DNA of 64,000 nt from positions 124,001 through 188,000 of the forward strand of contig CAKUJD010000005.1 of the NCBI GenBank assembly GCA_934661195.1, read 5' to 3'. The stretch is from an uncultured Muribaculaceae bacterium. GTDB taxonomy: Bacteria; Bacteroidota; Bacteroidia; Bacteroidales; Muribaculaceae. Positions within the stretch are counted from its first letter, which is position 1. Every line of letters starts with the position of its first letter. A model generated the notes under the pieces. The model did no database searches. It was given only the letters and a program-made list of their open reading frames with translations, and was not told where the DNA came from. Shown one piece after another: positions 10,101-18,409 of this stretch. The position numbers and the translations under genes were made by a program.

Positions 10101-10208
10101 AAGTGGAAGCGCAATGGCAAGGCTGCCTCACAAAAGGCCGCCACGTCGAAGCAAAGCAAAAAAGGCCGCAACCAAAGCGCTGACAACAAAAGCTCACGCC
10201 AGCGCTGA
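7113..10208 (+). CDS. Large secreted tetratricopeptide-repeat protein
   Basis: A 1031-residue exported protein built almost wholly of TPR-type helical hairpins. The N terminus (MKKRHRLIAWTCVAV, Ala-rich to about residue 23) is a signal peptide. Repeats of the form A..Y...G.Y..A...F run throughout, e.g. GKLLYESRNYAGAIDQL near 35 and ARLQYAAKSYKAAEKTL near 925. The C-terminal 35 residues are very basic (Lys/Gln/Ser-rich). I start at ATG 7113 because the longer frame begins with TTG and the ATG gives a proper signal peptide. It is followed 65 bases later by an outer-membrane barrel and then a PH-like membrane protein, all on the plus strand. TPR proteins of this size in Bacteroidetes are probably periplasmic scaffolds; partner and role are inferred from context only. 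Confidence 0.8.
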   Translation: MKKRHRLIAWTCVAVPALMAAQPQVAGSGAEGCLSRGKLLYESRNYAGAIDQLQRIATMPHEAWVGEQADYYRALSEFERGKTSSLKALQDFIDAYPTSPLAVKAQERIGSFYFYRADYANALAAYAGVRAGALNDDTDEDIAYREAYCHLQLEQWQQAEALYDRLSATKRYAQASQFYQAYIAYAQGDYNTAYRKFSEINRAGELGYQAQYYICQIEYTRKRYDRVIELGRSLLSDEANDYFAPELNRLVGESLYQQGDDAQAQAYLKKYMATTEDPIVRTAAYAMGVIDFRNGNWSAAADNMNHVTSAQDALAQSAYLYIGQCQLKSGQTTSAAMAFEKAAGMNFDRSVRETAFYNYAISQNKGGRTPFDRSIDMFEQFLNEYPNSKYASQVEGYLIDAYMNASDYDKALASISHIKQPSTKVLKAKQTVLYNLGVQELKNDNTQRAASLLKQAIAVGNYDRSIVNESKLWLAEAQYRNGNYAEAATNQLAYVNSVAKTDSNYGLAQYNLGYSLFQQRRYEAAKKAFQNAIDSRTLDKSLLADAYNRIGDTQYYTGDYTAAEQSYSQSAGSSLQGSTDYALYQKAMMAGLNKQYQSKADQLEELLRKHPESSVAPAAMLERGNALATLGKTKEATSAYAQLTSKYPQTAEARKAMLQTAIVSKNASDTEGAIKAYKHVISKYPTSAEAQAAAEDLKLIYADRGQLRQFGEFLSSVPGAPSLDVSEVDRLTFESAEKDALASKPSIAKMQAYVSNNPNGAYTAKAYYYIGRYQAEHGNSAAALQNIDRALQAGTDASFAEDALSIKSEILANTGRSKEAIEALKQLEAKASSGDSRITAQLGLMRAYNKASNWKETAHYAELLLSTSGLTADEEREATLSRAIANSHLGNGTKAQADLKRLAADVQTEQGAQAAVELARLQYAAKSYKAAEKTLNALIDAGTPHYYWLGQGFILLSDIYNAQGKTFEACEYLESLKANYPGKDKETFNAIELRLNKWKRNGKAASQKAATSKQSKKGRNQSADNKSSRQR

Positions 10209-10273
10209 CGCCGCATTTTGGCGCAAAAAATTGGATTATCAACCACCATATTATATTAAGAGAATTCCGCAAT

Positions 10274-12100
10274 ATGAAAAAGATATATGTTACAGCCGCC
10301 CTTGCCGTGTGCCTGACCGCTGCCGCCCAGGCGCAACAGGCCAAGAAGGGTGCTGCCGCCGGCAAGCAGGCGCGCGAAACCGAGCTGAAGCAGGAAATAA
10401 CGCTTGAAAAGGACTTCGTGCCAGTTGAGAAAAAGGCCACGAAGAAAAACACCCTGCCTCGGGTGAAGAAGGCTGCCGCCACCCAAAAGGTGACGCTCAA
10501 CTACAGCAACTGGGCCGCGCCCACTCAGCTGCCTGCGCAGATTCCCACCATGCTGCCCTATGGCTACCGCACCATGCACAACTTTGCCTCCACTCGAGGC
10601 TATGCCATGCTGGGCGCCGGCACGCAACTCAACATGACTGCCAGCGCCGGCTACCGCCTTATCGACAACGACACCACCGTGCTCAAGGCCTGGTTTCTGC
10701 ACAACAGCACGTGGAGCGGCAAAAACACCTCCAAACTGATTGCCGACGATGCCCTGCGCCTGAAGCAGCGCTACAACGACAACACGTTTGGCATCGACCT
10801 GAGCAACCGCTTCAGCGGCGGCACGCTCAAGGCCGACGCTCTGGCACACTACGACAACTTCAACTACTACGGCGGCCAGTCGCAGGCGTGGGACGACAAT
10901 AAGCAGACCATATTCACAGCCCGCATAGGCGCCGGCTGGGACGGCGTGACAAGTTTGACCGACGGTTTGCTCAACTACCGCTTGGCACTGCACTACAACT
11001 ACACCGGGCTCAACCGCGGCTTGGGCGAAATCACCTCCGATGCCGGCCTCAAGGAAAATTCGCTGCAGTTTGTGGCAGGGTTCGACTACGACCGCACCAC
11101 GGCGTCGCGTCTGGGCATTGACCTGCGTGGCAACTTCGTGAACATCAAGGCCAATGGCGACATCTATCAGCTGACGCACGATGGCAGCAAGCGCAGCTAT
11201 GGCATGCTCACGCTCACACCATTCTACCATGTGGGCAGCGGCATGATGCATGCACGCTTTGGCGCCAACGTTGACTTTTCGTTTAGCGACGGTGCCAAAA
11301 TCCGTCTGTCGCCCGCAGTGCGCCTCGAACTTGGCATTGCCGACGGTGCCGCCATCTACGTTGACGCGCAGGGCGGCAAGCGCCTCAATCTGCTCGACAA
11401 CATGTATCGCTACTACCGCTACAGCACTCCGCAAGAAATGCCGCAAAGCGCGTTCGTGCCCGTCGACGCTGAGGCTGGATTCAAGATTGGCCCGTTCCGC
11501 GGCTTCAGCCTGCGCGTGTATGGCGGCTACGGCATAACTAATGGCGCCCTGCTCCCGGCTTTTGTGGCGCAGGCTGCCGACGGCACTCCCTTGACCGAAT
11601 CGGCCTACGCCTATGCCAGCTACATCTACCCCAAGGTGCGCGGCTACAAGGGGGGTGCGGAACTCGACTACGAATACCGCTCGCTCATAGAGCTTAATGC
11701 CAAGGCCACTTATGCGCCGCAGACCTCCACTTATAAGGCCGACGGATACATGAGCGGCTATTTCACCGGCATCGACCGCGCCAAGCTCACTGGTAGCGCC
11801 GACCTTAAGGTGCGCCCCATCCGCCAACTCAGTGTCGGCTTGGGCATCGACTTCCGCACGGGCCGCAGCCAGTGGGCCGCCGCGAGGACGCTTGATGCCG
11901 ATGGCGAGGCAGTGAACAAAATGGAAGCCTTGAAGCTCGACGATGTGATGAATCTGCGCGCCAGCGCCAACTATCGCTTCAGCCCCGCCGTCAACCTTTG
12001 GGTGGAGGCCGGCAACCTGCTCAACCGCCAGTGGGACGTGATTGCTGGCCAGGGTGCGCAAAAACTCAATGTAATGGGCGGCGTTGGCTTTGTGTTCTGA
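10274..12100 (+). CDS. Outer-membrane beta-barrel protein (TonB-receptor-like, no plug)
   Basis: A 608-residue protein with a signal peptide (MKKIYVTAALAVCLTAAAQAQ), a Lys-rich linker (about 22-75, with EITLEKDFVP), and then alternating polar/aromatic strands to the end, finishing in ...GGVGFVF, a C-terminal Phe typical of outer-membrane barrels. The last strands resemble TonB-dependent receptors (WVEAGNLLNRQWDV), but I see no plug domain or TonB box and the length is too short for a full receptor. It follows the TPR gene in the same unit, so a paired periplasmic TPR plus barrel function is plausible. Substrate unknown. Confidence 0.7.
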   Translation: MKKIYVTAALAVCLTAAAQAQQAKKGAAAGKQARETELKQEITLEKDFVPVEKKATKKNTLPRVKKAAATQKVTLNYSNWAAPTQLPAQIPTMLPYGYRTMHNFASTRGYAMLGAGTQLNMTASAGYRLIDNDTTVLKAWFLHNSTWSGKNTSKLIADDALRLKQRYNDNTFGIDLSNRFSGGTLKADALAHYDNFNYYGGQSQAWDDNKQTIFTARIGAGWDGVTSLTDGLLNYRLALHYNYTGLNRGLGEITSDAGLKENSLQFVAGFDYDRTTASRLGIDLRGNFVNIKANGDIYQLTHDGSKRSYGMLTLTPFYHVGSGMMHARFGANVDFSFSDGAKIRLSPAVRLELGIADGAAIYVDAQGGKRLNLLDNMYRYYRYSTPQEMPQSAFVPVDAEAGFKIGPFRGFSLRVYGGYGITNGALLPAFVAQAADGTPLTESAYAYASYIYPKVRGYKGGAELDYEYRSLIELNAKATYAPQTSTYKADGYMSGYFTGIDRAKLTGSADLKVRPIRQLSVGLGIDFRTGRSQWAAARTLDADGEAVNKMEALKLDDVMNLRASANYRFSPAVNLWVEAGNLLNRQWDVIAGQGAQKLNVMGGVGFVF

Positions 12101-12108
12101 CCTTTTTT

Positions 12109-12543
12109 ATGTCAACCATCAGATTCCGCTCGGTCATCGACGCTTGGCTAATTGTTGTGCTGGTGGCGGCTGCAGTGCCGCTGGTGGCCGTGTGTTTCGT
12201 GCCTGGCACACTGGCTTCGGCACTGACGTCGGCAGTGTCGCTGCTATTCTACGCGGCGCTGCTCGTCGACTTGCTGCATGGCACCTACTACGACGTCGAC
12301 CCCGCCAGGCGTGAACTGCGCGTGCGCAGCACCGTGCTTGTGAATCTGCGCATCAATGTCGGTGAAATCACGCTTGTGCGCCCGTGCCGCACATGGCTCA
12401 GCTCGCCCGCCCTGTCGGTGAGCCAGCGCATCGAGGTGCGCTATGGCAAGCGCCGCAGTGTGGTGATTTCACCGCAACGCCGAGCCGAGTTCATAGCGCA
12501 GCTTAAAGCCATCAACCCCGCCATCGTGGTTGAAACTGATTGA
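12109..12543 (+). CDS. Small membrane protein with PH-like domain
   Basis: A 144-residue protein with two adjacent hydrophobic segments at about 9-29 and 33-55, followed by a short basic-acidic domain (YYDVDPARRELRVRSTVLV... RIEVRYGKRRSVVISP) resembling bacterial PH-domain proteins. The frame is open further upstream, but the ATG at 12109, eight bases after the barrel stop, avoids a large overlap and precedes the membrane segment. Third gene of the TPR/barrel unit. It probably sits in the inner membrane with the PH-like domain in the cytoplasm. Function unknown. Confidence 0.65.
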   Translation: MSTIRFRSVIDAWLIVVLVAAAVPLVAVCFVPGTLASALTSAVSLLFYAALLVDLLHGTYYDVDPARRELRVRSTVLVNLRINVGEITLVRPCRTWLSSPALSVSQRIEVRYGKRRSVVISPQRRAEFIAQLKAINPAIVVETD

Positions 12544-12558
12544 AAAATCACGTATGGC

Positions 12559-12589
12559 TTTGGCACTAAGGTAAAAATTACTATCTTTG
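12559..12589 (+). promoter_or_regulatory. Promoter of the PpiD-like foldase gene
   Basis: TTTG (12559-12562), 19-base spacer, TATCTTTG (12582-12589). Predicted start near 12595, about 60 bases before the ATG at 12658. Confidence 0.65.
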
Positions 12590-12657
12590 CGTGTTAATTT
12601 AGCGAAAAAATCAAAAGGTTTTTTACCACCATTGATAAAAACAAATAACATCAAATA

Positions 12658-14739
12658 ATGGCAGCACTAGAAAAAATCAGAAAAAGAGCTGTGATCTTGA
12701 CCATTGTGATTGGTCTGGGCCTGGTCGCCTTCATCATTGAAGACGGTGTGCAGGCCGCCAGATCGTTCTTCAATGATCAGACGGCAGCAAAGGTCGGTAG
12801 TGAGAAAATCGACATAATGGAGTTCCAAAAGCGCTCCGAAAAACTCAACGCTCAAAACCAAAACCAGCAGCAAAAGCAAGACCCTGCAGTGCAGCAGGAA
12901 CAGCTGCTCGATGAAATGGTGTTTGAAAAACTGCTTGAGCAGGAATACGACAAGGTGGGTATCTATGTGAGCGACAGCGAGCTGAGCGAGGCCCTCACCG
13001 GCAAGAACCCGGCCCAGGCCGCAGTGCAGTTTGCACAGCAGCTGGGTGTGCAAAGTCCGGCCCAGGCCTACGACTTCATCACCAACCCAACCAAATATAA
13101 GGTGCAGGAGCAGCAGGTGACTGAAATCCGCGCCGCATGGAACGACATGCAGGATCAGGTGTACAAGCAGCTGCTCATGCAAAAGCTCTATGCGCTGGTC
13201 ACTGGCTCGATGCAGGCCAACGACCTCGACCGCAAGCAAATGCAGGAGGACGGCGCAACCACTTGCTACATCGACTTTGTGAAGAAAGACTACTCTACAC
13301 TGGCCGACGACAAGTATCCCGTGAGCGACAGCGAGATCAAGGCTGAATACAACAAGTGCAAGGAACTCTTCCGCAAGGATGAGGATGTGCGCAACATACA
13401 CTACATTTCGGTTGACATCAACCCCAGCAAGAGCGACTTGGCTGTGGCCACTAAGCAAATCAACGACGCTTATGCCAAACTGCAGCAGAGCAACGGCCTC
13501 GACCTGGTGCGCACCATGGCCGAGTTTAAGGTCGACACCCCCAAGGTGACTCTCGATCAAATCAGCGACCAGAAGGTGAAAGACTTCGTGAAGGGCGCAA
13601 GCACCGGTGCTGTGTATCGCGCTGAACCGCAGAACAACGTCTACAACATGTTCAAGCTGATGAAGGTTGAGCAGTCGCTCGACTCAGTGAACGTGGCGGC
13701 CGTTGTGGTTCAAGGCGACAAAAAACTGCAAGACTCAGTGCTCAACATGCTCAACAGCGGCAAGCCCGAAACTGAGGTTGCCAAGGTGAAGGGCGTGCAA
13801 GTGCAGCCCGCACAGTGGCAGCAGATTGCCATGGCTCCCGACTCGCTCAAGAACAAGATTTCGGCAGCCGGCAGCAACTATGTGGTGCTCCAGTCGCAGG
13901 CCGAGGGCGCTTACCTATGCAAGGTGGTTGAGAAGAAGGCCCCCAAGACCTACTACACCGTGGCCACTGTAAGCTATGAGGCTTACGCAAGCCAGAAGAC
14001 CATCGATGCCCTGCGCGACCGCCTGCAGAAGTTTGTGAGCAGCAACACCACCGCAGCTGCATTTGCCAAGAATGCAGCCAAGGCCGGATATAACGCCGTG
14101 GAGATTCAAGTGACCCCCAGCACCCCGCAAATCGGCTACAACCCGCAGTTCGGCATCGGTCTGCGCGACACCCGCAAGGCCATCAAGTGGGCGTTTGAGG
14201 CAAAGGTTGGCGATGTGTCGCCCATCTTCGACGCCGACAACAACAACACACTGGTGGTTGTGGCTCTCGACGCAGTTTACGACGGCGACTACTTCCCCGC
14301 CGACTACGCTCCAGTGAAGAAATACCTCACCGAGAAGGTGCGCAACTCAAAGAAGGGCGACGCCCTGATGAAGCAGTATGGTGGCAAGGCCAACAGCCTT
14401 CAAGCATACGCCAAGCTGATGGGCACTGCAATCGATACCACAGAAATCAACTTCGCCCAAGACCAGGCAATGAAGATCGACCCGAGCGAAACGGCCATCT
14501 ACGGCCGCGTGGCAGCCGCCAAGCAAGGCACTTTGGTAGGCCCCTGGAAGGGCAACAGCGCAGTTTGGGTGTTCCAAGTGGTGAAGACCGAGAAGAGCCA
14601 GCGCAAGCCCTCTAAGCAGGAGCTCGACGCCCAGTTCGCCCGCACCCGCGGCGCACAGGTGGTAGGCCAGCCGCAAATGCTCTACGGCATCCTGAGCAAG
14701 GCCACCACAGTTAAGAAGAACCTCATCAAGTTCTACTAA
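12658..14739 (+). CDS. Membrane-anchored peptidyl-prolyl isomerase (PpiD/SurA type)
   Basis: A 693-residue periplasmic folding factor. The short basic cytoplasmic start (MAALEKIRKRAV) precedes one transmembrane helix (about 12-32), then a SurA_N-like chaperone region with FNDQTAAKVGSEKIDIMEFQKR. The long mid region should contain the parvulin rotamase domain; the family order is N-terminal chaperone, PPIC, C-terminal region. It resembles PpiD, which helps outer-membrane and secreted proteins fold as they leave Sec. It has its own promoter, is not overlapped by neighbours and ends in a strong hairpin terminator. The exact boundaries of the PPIase domain cannot be placed by eye. Confidence 0.82.
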   Translation: MAALEKIRKRAVILTIVIGLGLVAFIIEDGVQAARSFFNDQTAAKVGSEKIDIMEFQKRSEKLNAQNQNQQQKQDPAVQQEQLLDEMVFEKLLEQEYDKVGIYVSDSELSEALTGKNPAQAAVQFAQQLGVQSPAQAYDFITNPTKYKVQEQQVTEIRAAWNDMQDQVYKQLLMQKLYALVTGSMQANDLDRKQMQEDGATTCYIDFVKKDYSTLADDKYPVSDSEIKAEYNKCKELFRKDEDVRNIHYISVDINPSKSDLAVATKQINDAYAKLQQSNGLDLVRTMAEFKVDTPKVTLDQISDQKVKDFVKGASTGAVYRAEPQNNVYNMFKLMKVEQSLDSVNVAAVVVQGDKKLQDSVLNMLNSGKPETEVAKVKGVQVQPAQWQQIAMAPDSLKNKISAAGSNYVVLQSQAEGAYLCKVVEKKAPKTYYTVATVSYEAYASQKTIDALRDRLQKFVSSNTTAAAFAKNAAKAGYNAVEIQVTPSTPQIGYNPQFGIGLRDTRKAIKWAFEAKVGDVSPIFDADNNNTLVVVALDAVYDGDYFPADYAPVKKYLTEKVRNSKKGDALMKQYGGKANSLQAYAKLMGTAIDTTEINFAQDQAMKIDPSETAIYGRVAAAKQGTLVGPWKGNSAVWVFQVVKTEKSQRKPSKQELDAQFARTRGAQVVGQPQMLYGILSKATTVKKNLIKFY

Positions 14740-14779
14740 ACCAACCGTCATCAAAGCCCGCCCCGCGCGGGCCCGAAAT

Positions 14780-14831
14780 AAGCAGGCAATCCGCCGGCAC
14801 GCCCACAAGGCCGCCGGCGGATTGCCTGCTT
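14780..14831 (+). terminator. Strong 19-bp hairpin terminator
   Basis: A perfect 19-bp stem (14780-14798 with 14813-14831) with a 14-base loop, 40 bases after the foldase stop. Little U-run follows, but the stem ends in CTGCTTTA. It separates the foldase gene from the his promoter. Confidence 0.7.
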
Positions 14832-14897
14832 TAGTTATGTCATGGTGCTTCCAGTGACAACAAATTGGTGAAAAAAGGCGGATTGGTGTGTGCGGGT

Positions 14898-14929
14898 TTT
14901 GGGTAATTAAGCGAAAAGTTGTAACTTTG
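14898..14929 (+). promoter_or_regulatory. Promoter of the hisGDCB operon
   Basis: TTTG (14898-14901), 20-base spacer, TAACTTTG (14922-14929): a full consensus match. Predicted start near 14935, 20 bases before the leader peptide ATG. Confidence 0.75.
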
Positions 14930-14954
14930 CCTGCGGTAAAAGCGAATTATTGTA

Positions 14955-15017
14955 ATGCAAATGTTCAGCAAGCGACACCATCACCATCATCATTGCGGCT
15001 GCCCGTGGGAAAGCTGA
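14955..15017 (+). CDS. his operon leader peptide (six consecutive His codons)
   Basis: A 20-codon ORF starting at ATG 14955 and ending with TGA 15015-15017. Codons 8-13 (14976-14993) are CAC CAT CAC CAT CAT CAT, all histidine, then Cys-Gly-Cys-Pro-Trp-Glu-Ser. It lies between the his promoter and hisG and is followed by a hairpin and T-rich tract (15091-15137). This is the layout of a transcription-attenuation leader as in enteric his operons: shortage of charged tRNA-His would stall the ribosome on the His run. An internal ATG at 14961 would give an 18-residue form. Too short for routine ORF calling. Confidence 0.85.
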   Translation: MQMFSKRHHHHHHCGCPWES

Positions 15018-15137
15018 ATGACGCTGTGTGTATTGTCGCCACTTAATGAAATTTGCATATTCACACATCACAATGCATCATTGTTCAGAAGCCGGCTTTC
15101 CCTGAGTCAATCGGGATTGCCGGCCGATTTGTTTTTA
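15007..15137 (+). promoter_or_regulatory. his attenuator with competing RNA structures
   Basis: Terminator form: GCCGGC at 15091-15096 pairs with 15119-15124, an inner TCCC/GGGA extends the stem, and a T-rich tract (15126-15136) follows. Antiterminator form: GGGAAAGC at 15007-15014, the end of the leader peptide, is complementary to GCTTTCCC at 15095-15102 inside the left terminator arm. CTGAATGA at 15014-15021 can also pair, with a bulge, with 15078-15088. A ribosome finishing the leader would cover 15007-15021 and allow termination; a ribosome stalled on the His codons leaves it free, so hisGDCB is read. Sequence complementarity is visible; the mechanism is inferred. Confidence 0.75.
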
Positions 15138-15167
15138 ATACAGCTTAATCAATCAAAAAAATCACAT

Positions 15168-16028
15168 ATGACTATGCTAAGAATTGCAGTACAATCAAAG
15201 GGCCGCCTCTATGACGAGACCATGGAACTCCTGGGAGCGGCCGGTATCAAACTGGTGGCGGTGAAGCGCACGCTGCTTGTGCCGTCGCGCAACTTCCCGG
15301 TGGAGTTGCTCTTTTTGCGTGACGATGATATTCCCGACTCGGTGGCCACCGGCACGGCCGACATCGGCATCGTGGGGCTCAACGAGGTGATGGAGAAGCA
15401 GCAGAACGTGGAGATTCTGCGCCGCTTGGGCTTCTCGAAGTGCCGCCTGTCGCTGGCCATACCCAAGGATGCCGACTACAAGGGCATCGAGTGGTTCAAT
15501 GGCCGCAAAATTGCCACAAGCTACCCGCGCATCCTTGCCGACTACCTGAGCAAGCATGGCATCAAGGCCGACATTCACCTCATTAGCGGCTCGGTGGAGA
15601 TTGCCCCGGGCATTGGGTTGGCCGACGGCATCTTCGACATCGTGTCGAGCGGCGGCACGCTGGTGAGCAACAACCTCAAGGAGGTGGAGGTGGCGCTCGA
15701 GAGCGAGGCTGTGCTCATAGGCGGAGGACGCGAGCTGAGCGCTGACAAGCAGCAGGCTCTCGACGAGCTGCTGTTCCGCATCGAGGCTGTGAAGACGGCC
15801 GAGAAGAAGAAATACATCCTCATGAATGTGCCGCGCGAGAAGCTCGACGAGGTGGTGGCCATACTGCCTGGCATCAAGAGTCCCACCATTCTGCCTCTGG
15901 CCGACCAGCACTGGTGCTCGGTGCACGCTGTGCTTGAGGAAAAGCAACTGTGGTCGGTCATCAATCGGCTCAAGGGTGTGGGCGCCGAGGGCATTCTGGT
16001 GCTTAACATCGAGGAAATGGTGATGTGA
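15168..16028 (+). CDS. hisG: ATP phosphoribosyltransferase (long form)
   Basis: First step of histidine synthesis: ATP + PRPP to phosphoribosyl-ATP, the feedback-controlled entry enzyme. The 286-residue length means the long form with a C-terminal histidine-binding domain (about 210-286), so no HisZ is needed. Features include the N-terminal LRIAVQSKGRLYDET, GTADIGIVGLNEV near 62-74 and the PRPP-loop region FDIVSSGGTL near 158-168. The frame is open upstream, but ATG 15168 gives the normal HisG start; ATG 15174 is an alternative. First gene of hisGDCB, 21 bases before hisD, under the attenuator. Confidence 0.95.
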   Translation: MTMLRIAVQSKGRLYDETMELLGAAGIKLVAVKRTLLVPSRNFPVELLFLRDDDIPDSVATGTADIGIVGLNEVMEKQQNVEILRRLGFSKCRLSLAIPKDADYKGIEWFNGRKIATSYPRILADYLSKHGIKADIHLISGSVEIAPGIGLADGIFDIVSSGGTLVSNNLKEVEVALESEAVLIGGGRELSADKQQALDELLFRIEAVKTAEKKKYILMNVPREKLDEVVAILPGIKSPTILPLADQHWCSVHAVLEEKQLWSVINRLKGVGAEGILVLNIEEMVM

Positions 16029-16049
16029 CACATAAAATCAAAGGAAATA

Positions 16050-17351
16050 ATGGCAACGATCAACATAATTGAGAATCCCGAGCGCAGCCAGTGGCCTGCG
16101 CTTATGCAGCGCGCGGTGGCCGACACCAGCGAGCTGCGCCACACGGTGCGCGGCATAATAGATGAGGTGCGCAGCCGCGGCGATGATGCTCTGCGCGACT
16201 TTGCCGCGCGCTTCGACCACGCTCAGCTGGCTTCGCTGCGCGTAAGCGAGGCCGAAATGGCCGAAGCCGAAAGCGCTGTAAGCGCCGAACTGAAGGACGC
16301 GATAGCCTTGGCCGAACGCAACATTGCGGCATTTCACAGTGCGCAGGCCATGCGCCCCGTCACGGTTGAGACCGCTCCGGGCGTGGTGTGCAGCCAGCGT
16401 GCCGTGCCCATAGGCAGTGTGGGCCTGTATATCCCCGGCGGCAACTCGCCGCTGTTTTCCACCGTGCTCATGCTGGCCGTGCCTGCGCGCATAGCCGGCT
16501 GCCGCCAGGTGGTGATGTGCACGCCGTGCGGTCCCGACGGCAAGGTGAATCCAGCCATACTCTATGCCGCCAAGCGTGCTGGCGTCACGCAAATCTTTAA
16601 GTCGGGCGGCGCGCAGGCCATTGCCGCCATGGCATTCGGCACACAAAGCGTGCCGCGCGTGAGCAAAATCTTCGGCCCCGGCAACCGCTTTGTGATGGAG
16701 GCCAAACTGCAGGTCAACAGCCTCGGCACCGCCATCGACATGCCTGCCGGCCCGTCGGAGGTGATGATTGTGGCCGACGACAGTGCCGATGCCCGCTATG
16801 TGGCCAGCGACTTCCTGTCGCAGGCCGAGCACGGCCCCGACAGCCAGTCGACGCTGCTCACCACCAGCCGCAGCCTGGCCGAGCGTCTGCCTGGCGTAAT
16901 CAACGAGCTGATGTCGCAGCTGCCGCGCCACGACTTGATGCTGAAGTCGCTTAGTCACAGCCACCTGATATTGCTTGGCAGCGATGACGAAATGATGGAG
17001 TTTGCCAACGCCTATGCCCCCGAGCACCTCATCATCAACCACTCGCGCGCCGAACAGCTTGCAGCCATGGTTGAGAATGCCGGCTCGGTGTTCATCGGGC
17101 CTTACTCGCCCGAAAGTGCGGGCGACTACGCCTCTGGCACCAACCACACTCTGCCCACCAGCGGCTATGCGCACGCCTATAGCGGTGTGAATCTCGACAG
17201 CTTCATCAAGAAGATTACCTTCCAGCGCCTTTCGCGTGAGGGACTGGAACACATAGGCAACGCTGTGGAAGTAATGGCCGAGAACGAGGATTTAATGGCC
17301 CACCGCCTTGCCGTGGCAGTGCGCCTTGGCAATGATGGCGGCAAAAACTGA
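16050..17351 (+). CDS. hisD: Histidinol dehydrogenase
   Basis: Catalyses the last two steps, L-histidinol to L-histidine, with two NAD+ and a zinc ion. The 433-residue length is normal. Recognisable motifs are GSVGLYIPGGNSPLFSTV (about 127-145), IFGPGNRFV, and QAEHGPDSQSTLLTTS containing the conserved Gln and His of the zinc/active site. The C-terminal TLPTSGYAHAYSGVN and SFIKKITFQ are typical. Second gene of the his operon, 14 bases before hisC. Confidence 0.96.
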   Translation: MATINIIENPERSQWPALMQRAVADTSELRHTVRGIIDEVRSRGDDALRDFAARFDHAQLASLRVSEAEMAEAESAVSAELKDAIALAERNIAAFHSAQAMRPVTVETAPGVVCSQRAVPIGSVGLYIPGGNSPLFSTVLMLAVPARIAGCRQVVMCTPCGPDGKVNPAILYAAKRAGVTQIFKSGGAQAIAAMAFGTQSVPRVSKIFGPGNRFVMEAKLQVNSLGTAIDMPAGPSEVMIVADDSADARYVASDFLSQAEHGPDSQSTLLTTSRSLAERLPGVINELMSQLPRHDLMLKSLSHSHLILLGSDDEMMEFANAYAPEHLIINHSRAEQLAAMVENAGSVFIGPYSPESAGDYASGTNHTLPTSGYAHAYSGVNLDSFIKKITFQRLSREGLEHIGNAVEVMAENEDLMAHRLAVAVRLGNDGGKN

Positions 17352-17365
17352 TCCTTTTTTTCAAT

Positions 17366-18409
17366 ATGGAATTTGACTTGAAATCACTGGTTCGCCCCAA
17401 CATATGGGGGCTTGAGCCTTACAAGTGCGCGCGCAGCGAGTTCAGCGGGCAGGCCAGCGTGTGGCTTGATGCCAACGAGAGCGCGTTCAACGAGCCCTAC
17501 AACCGCTATCCCGATCCGCTGCAGCACGAGGTGAAGCAGCGCCTTAGTGCCATCAAGGGTGTGGCGCCCGACCACATATTTCTGGGCGTGGGCAGCGACG
17601 AGTGCATCGACATGGTGTATCGTGTGTTTTGCCGCCCCGGCACCGACCGCGTGGTGGCCATTGCGCCCAGCTATGGCATGTATGAGGTGTGCGCCGGCGT
17701 CAACGATGTGCAATACACCCGCGTGACGCTGCTCGACGACTTCTCGCTCGACGCTGAGGCCCTGCGCCGCGCCTTGCCGGGTGCAAAGGTGCTGTGGCTG
17801 TGCTCGCCCAACAACCCCACGGGCAATGCTTTTCCTGTAGACGAAATGGTGGCCCTGTGCCGCGGCTTCGCTGGCATTGTGGTGGTGGATGAGGCCTACA
17901 TCGACTTCTCCGGCCAGCCGTCGATGACGGCGTGGCTCGACCGCCTGCCCAACCTGGTGGTGCTGCAGACGCTGTCGAAGGCGTGGGGAAGTGCTGCCGT
18001 GCGCCTTGGCATCGCCTATGCTTCGCCCGAGATAATAGGCATATTCAACAAGGTGAAGTATCCCTACAACGTGAGTCTGCTCGCGCAGCAATATGCCCTG
18101 CGCCGCCTTGCCGAGCACGCCAAGGTGCAGGCCGAGGTCAGCGCCACGCTTGAGCGCCGCTCCTCTCTCATCGAGGGGCTGCGCAGCCTGCCGCAGGTGC
18201 TGCACATCTATCGCACCGATGCCAACTTTGTGCTGGTGCGCGTCACCGACGCCGATGGCATCTATGCCCACCTGCGCGACCGTGGCATAATAGTGCGCAA
18301 CCGCAACAGCGTGGAGAAGTGCCTCGGCTGCCTGCGCATCACCGTGGGCACGCAGCAGGAGAATGACGAACTAATTAAAGCTATCGAAGACTATGGCAGA
18401 AAACAATAA
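17366..18409 (+). CDS. hisC: Histidinol-phosphate aminotransferase
   Basis: PLP enzyme converting imidazole-acetol phosphate and glutamate to histidinol phosphate. The 347-residue fold-type I aminotransferase has CSPNNPTGN in the middle, [10 protein letters not shown] with the PLP-contacting Asp, and the Schiff-base lysine in LSKAWG at Lys205. Its 3' end overlaps hisB by 17 bases, implying coupled translation. Third gene of the operon. Confidence 0.95.
   Translation: MEFDLKSLVRPNIWGLEPYKCARSEFSGQASVWLDANESAFNEPYNRYPDPLQHEVKQRLSAIKGVAPDHIFLGVGSDECIDMVYRVFCRPGTDRVVAIAPSYGMYEVCAGVNDVQYTRVTLLDDFSLDAEALRRALPGAKVLWLCSPNNPTGNAFPVDEMVALCRGFAGIVVVDEAYIDFSGQPSMTAWLDRLPNLVVLQTLSKAWGSAAVRLGIAYASPEIIGIFNKVKYPYNVSLLAQQYALRRLAEHAKVQAEVSATLERRSSLIEGLRSLPQVLHIYRTDANFVLVRVTDADGIYAHLRDRGIIVRNRNSVEKCLGCLRITVGTQQENDELIKAIEDYGRKQ

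Noticed and set aside
10256..12061. A 601-codon minus-strand frame opposite the barrel gene
   Set aside because: Antisense shadow of the real gene with low-complexity composition and no signal or motif.
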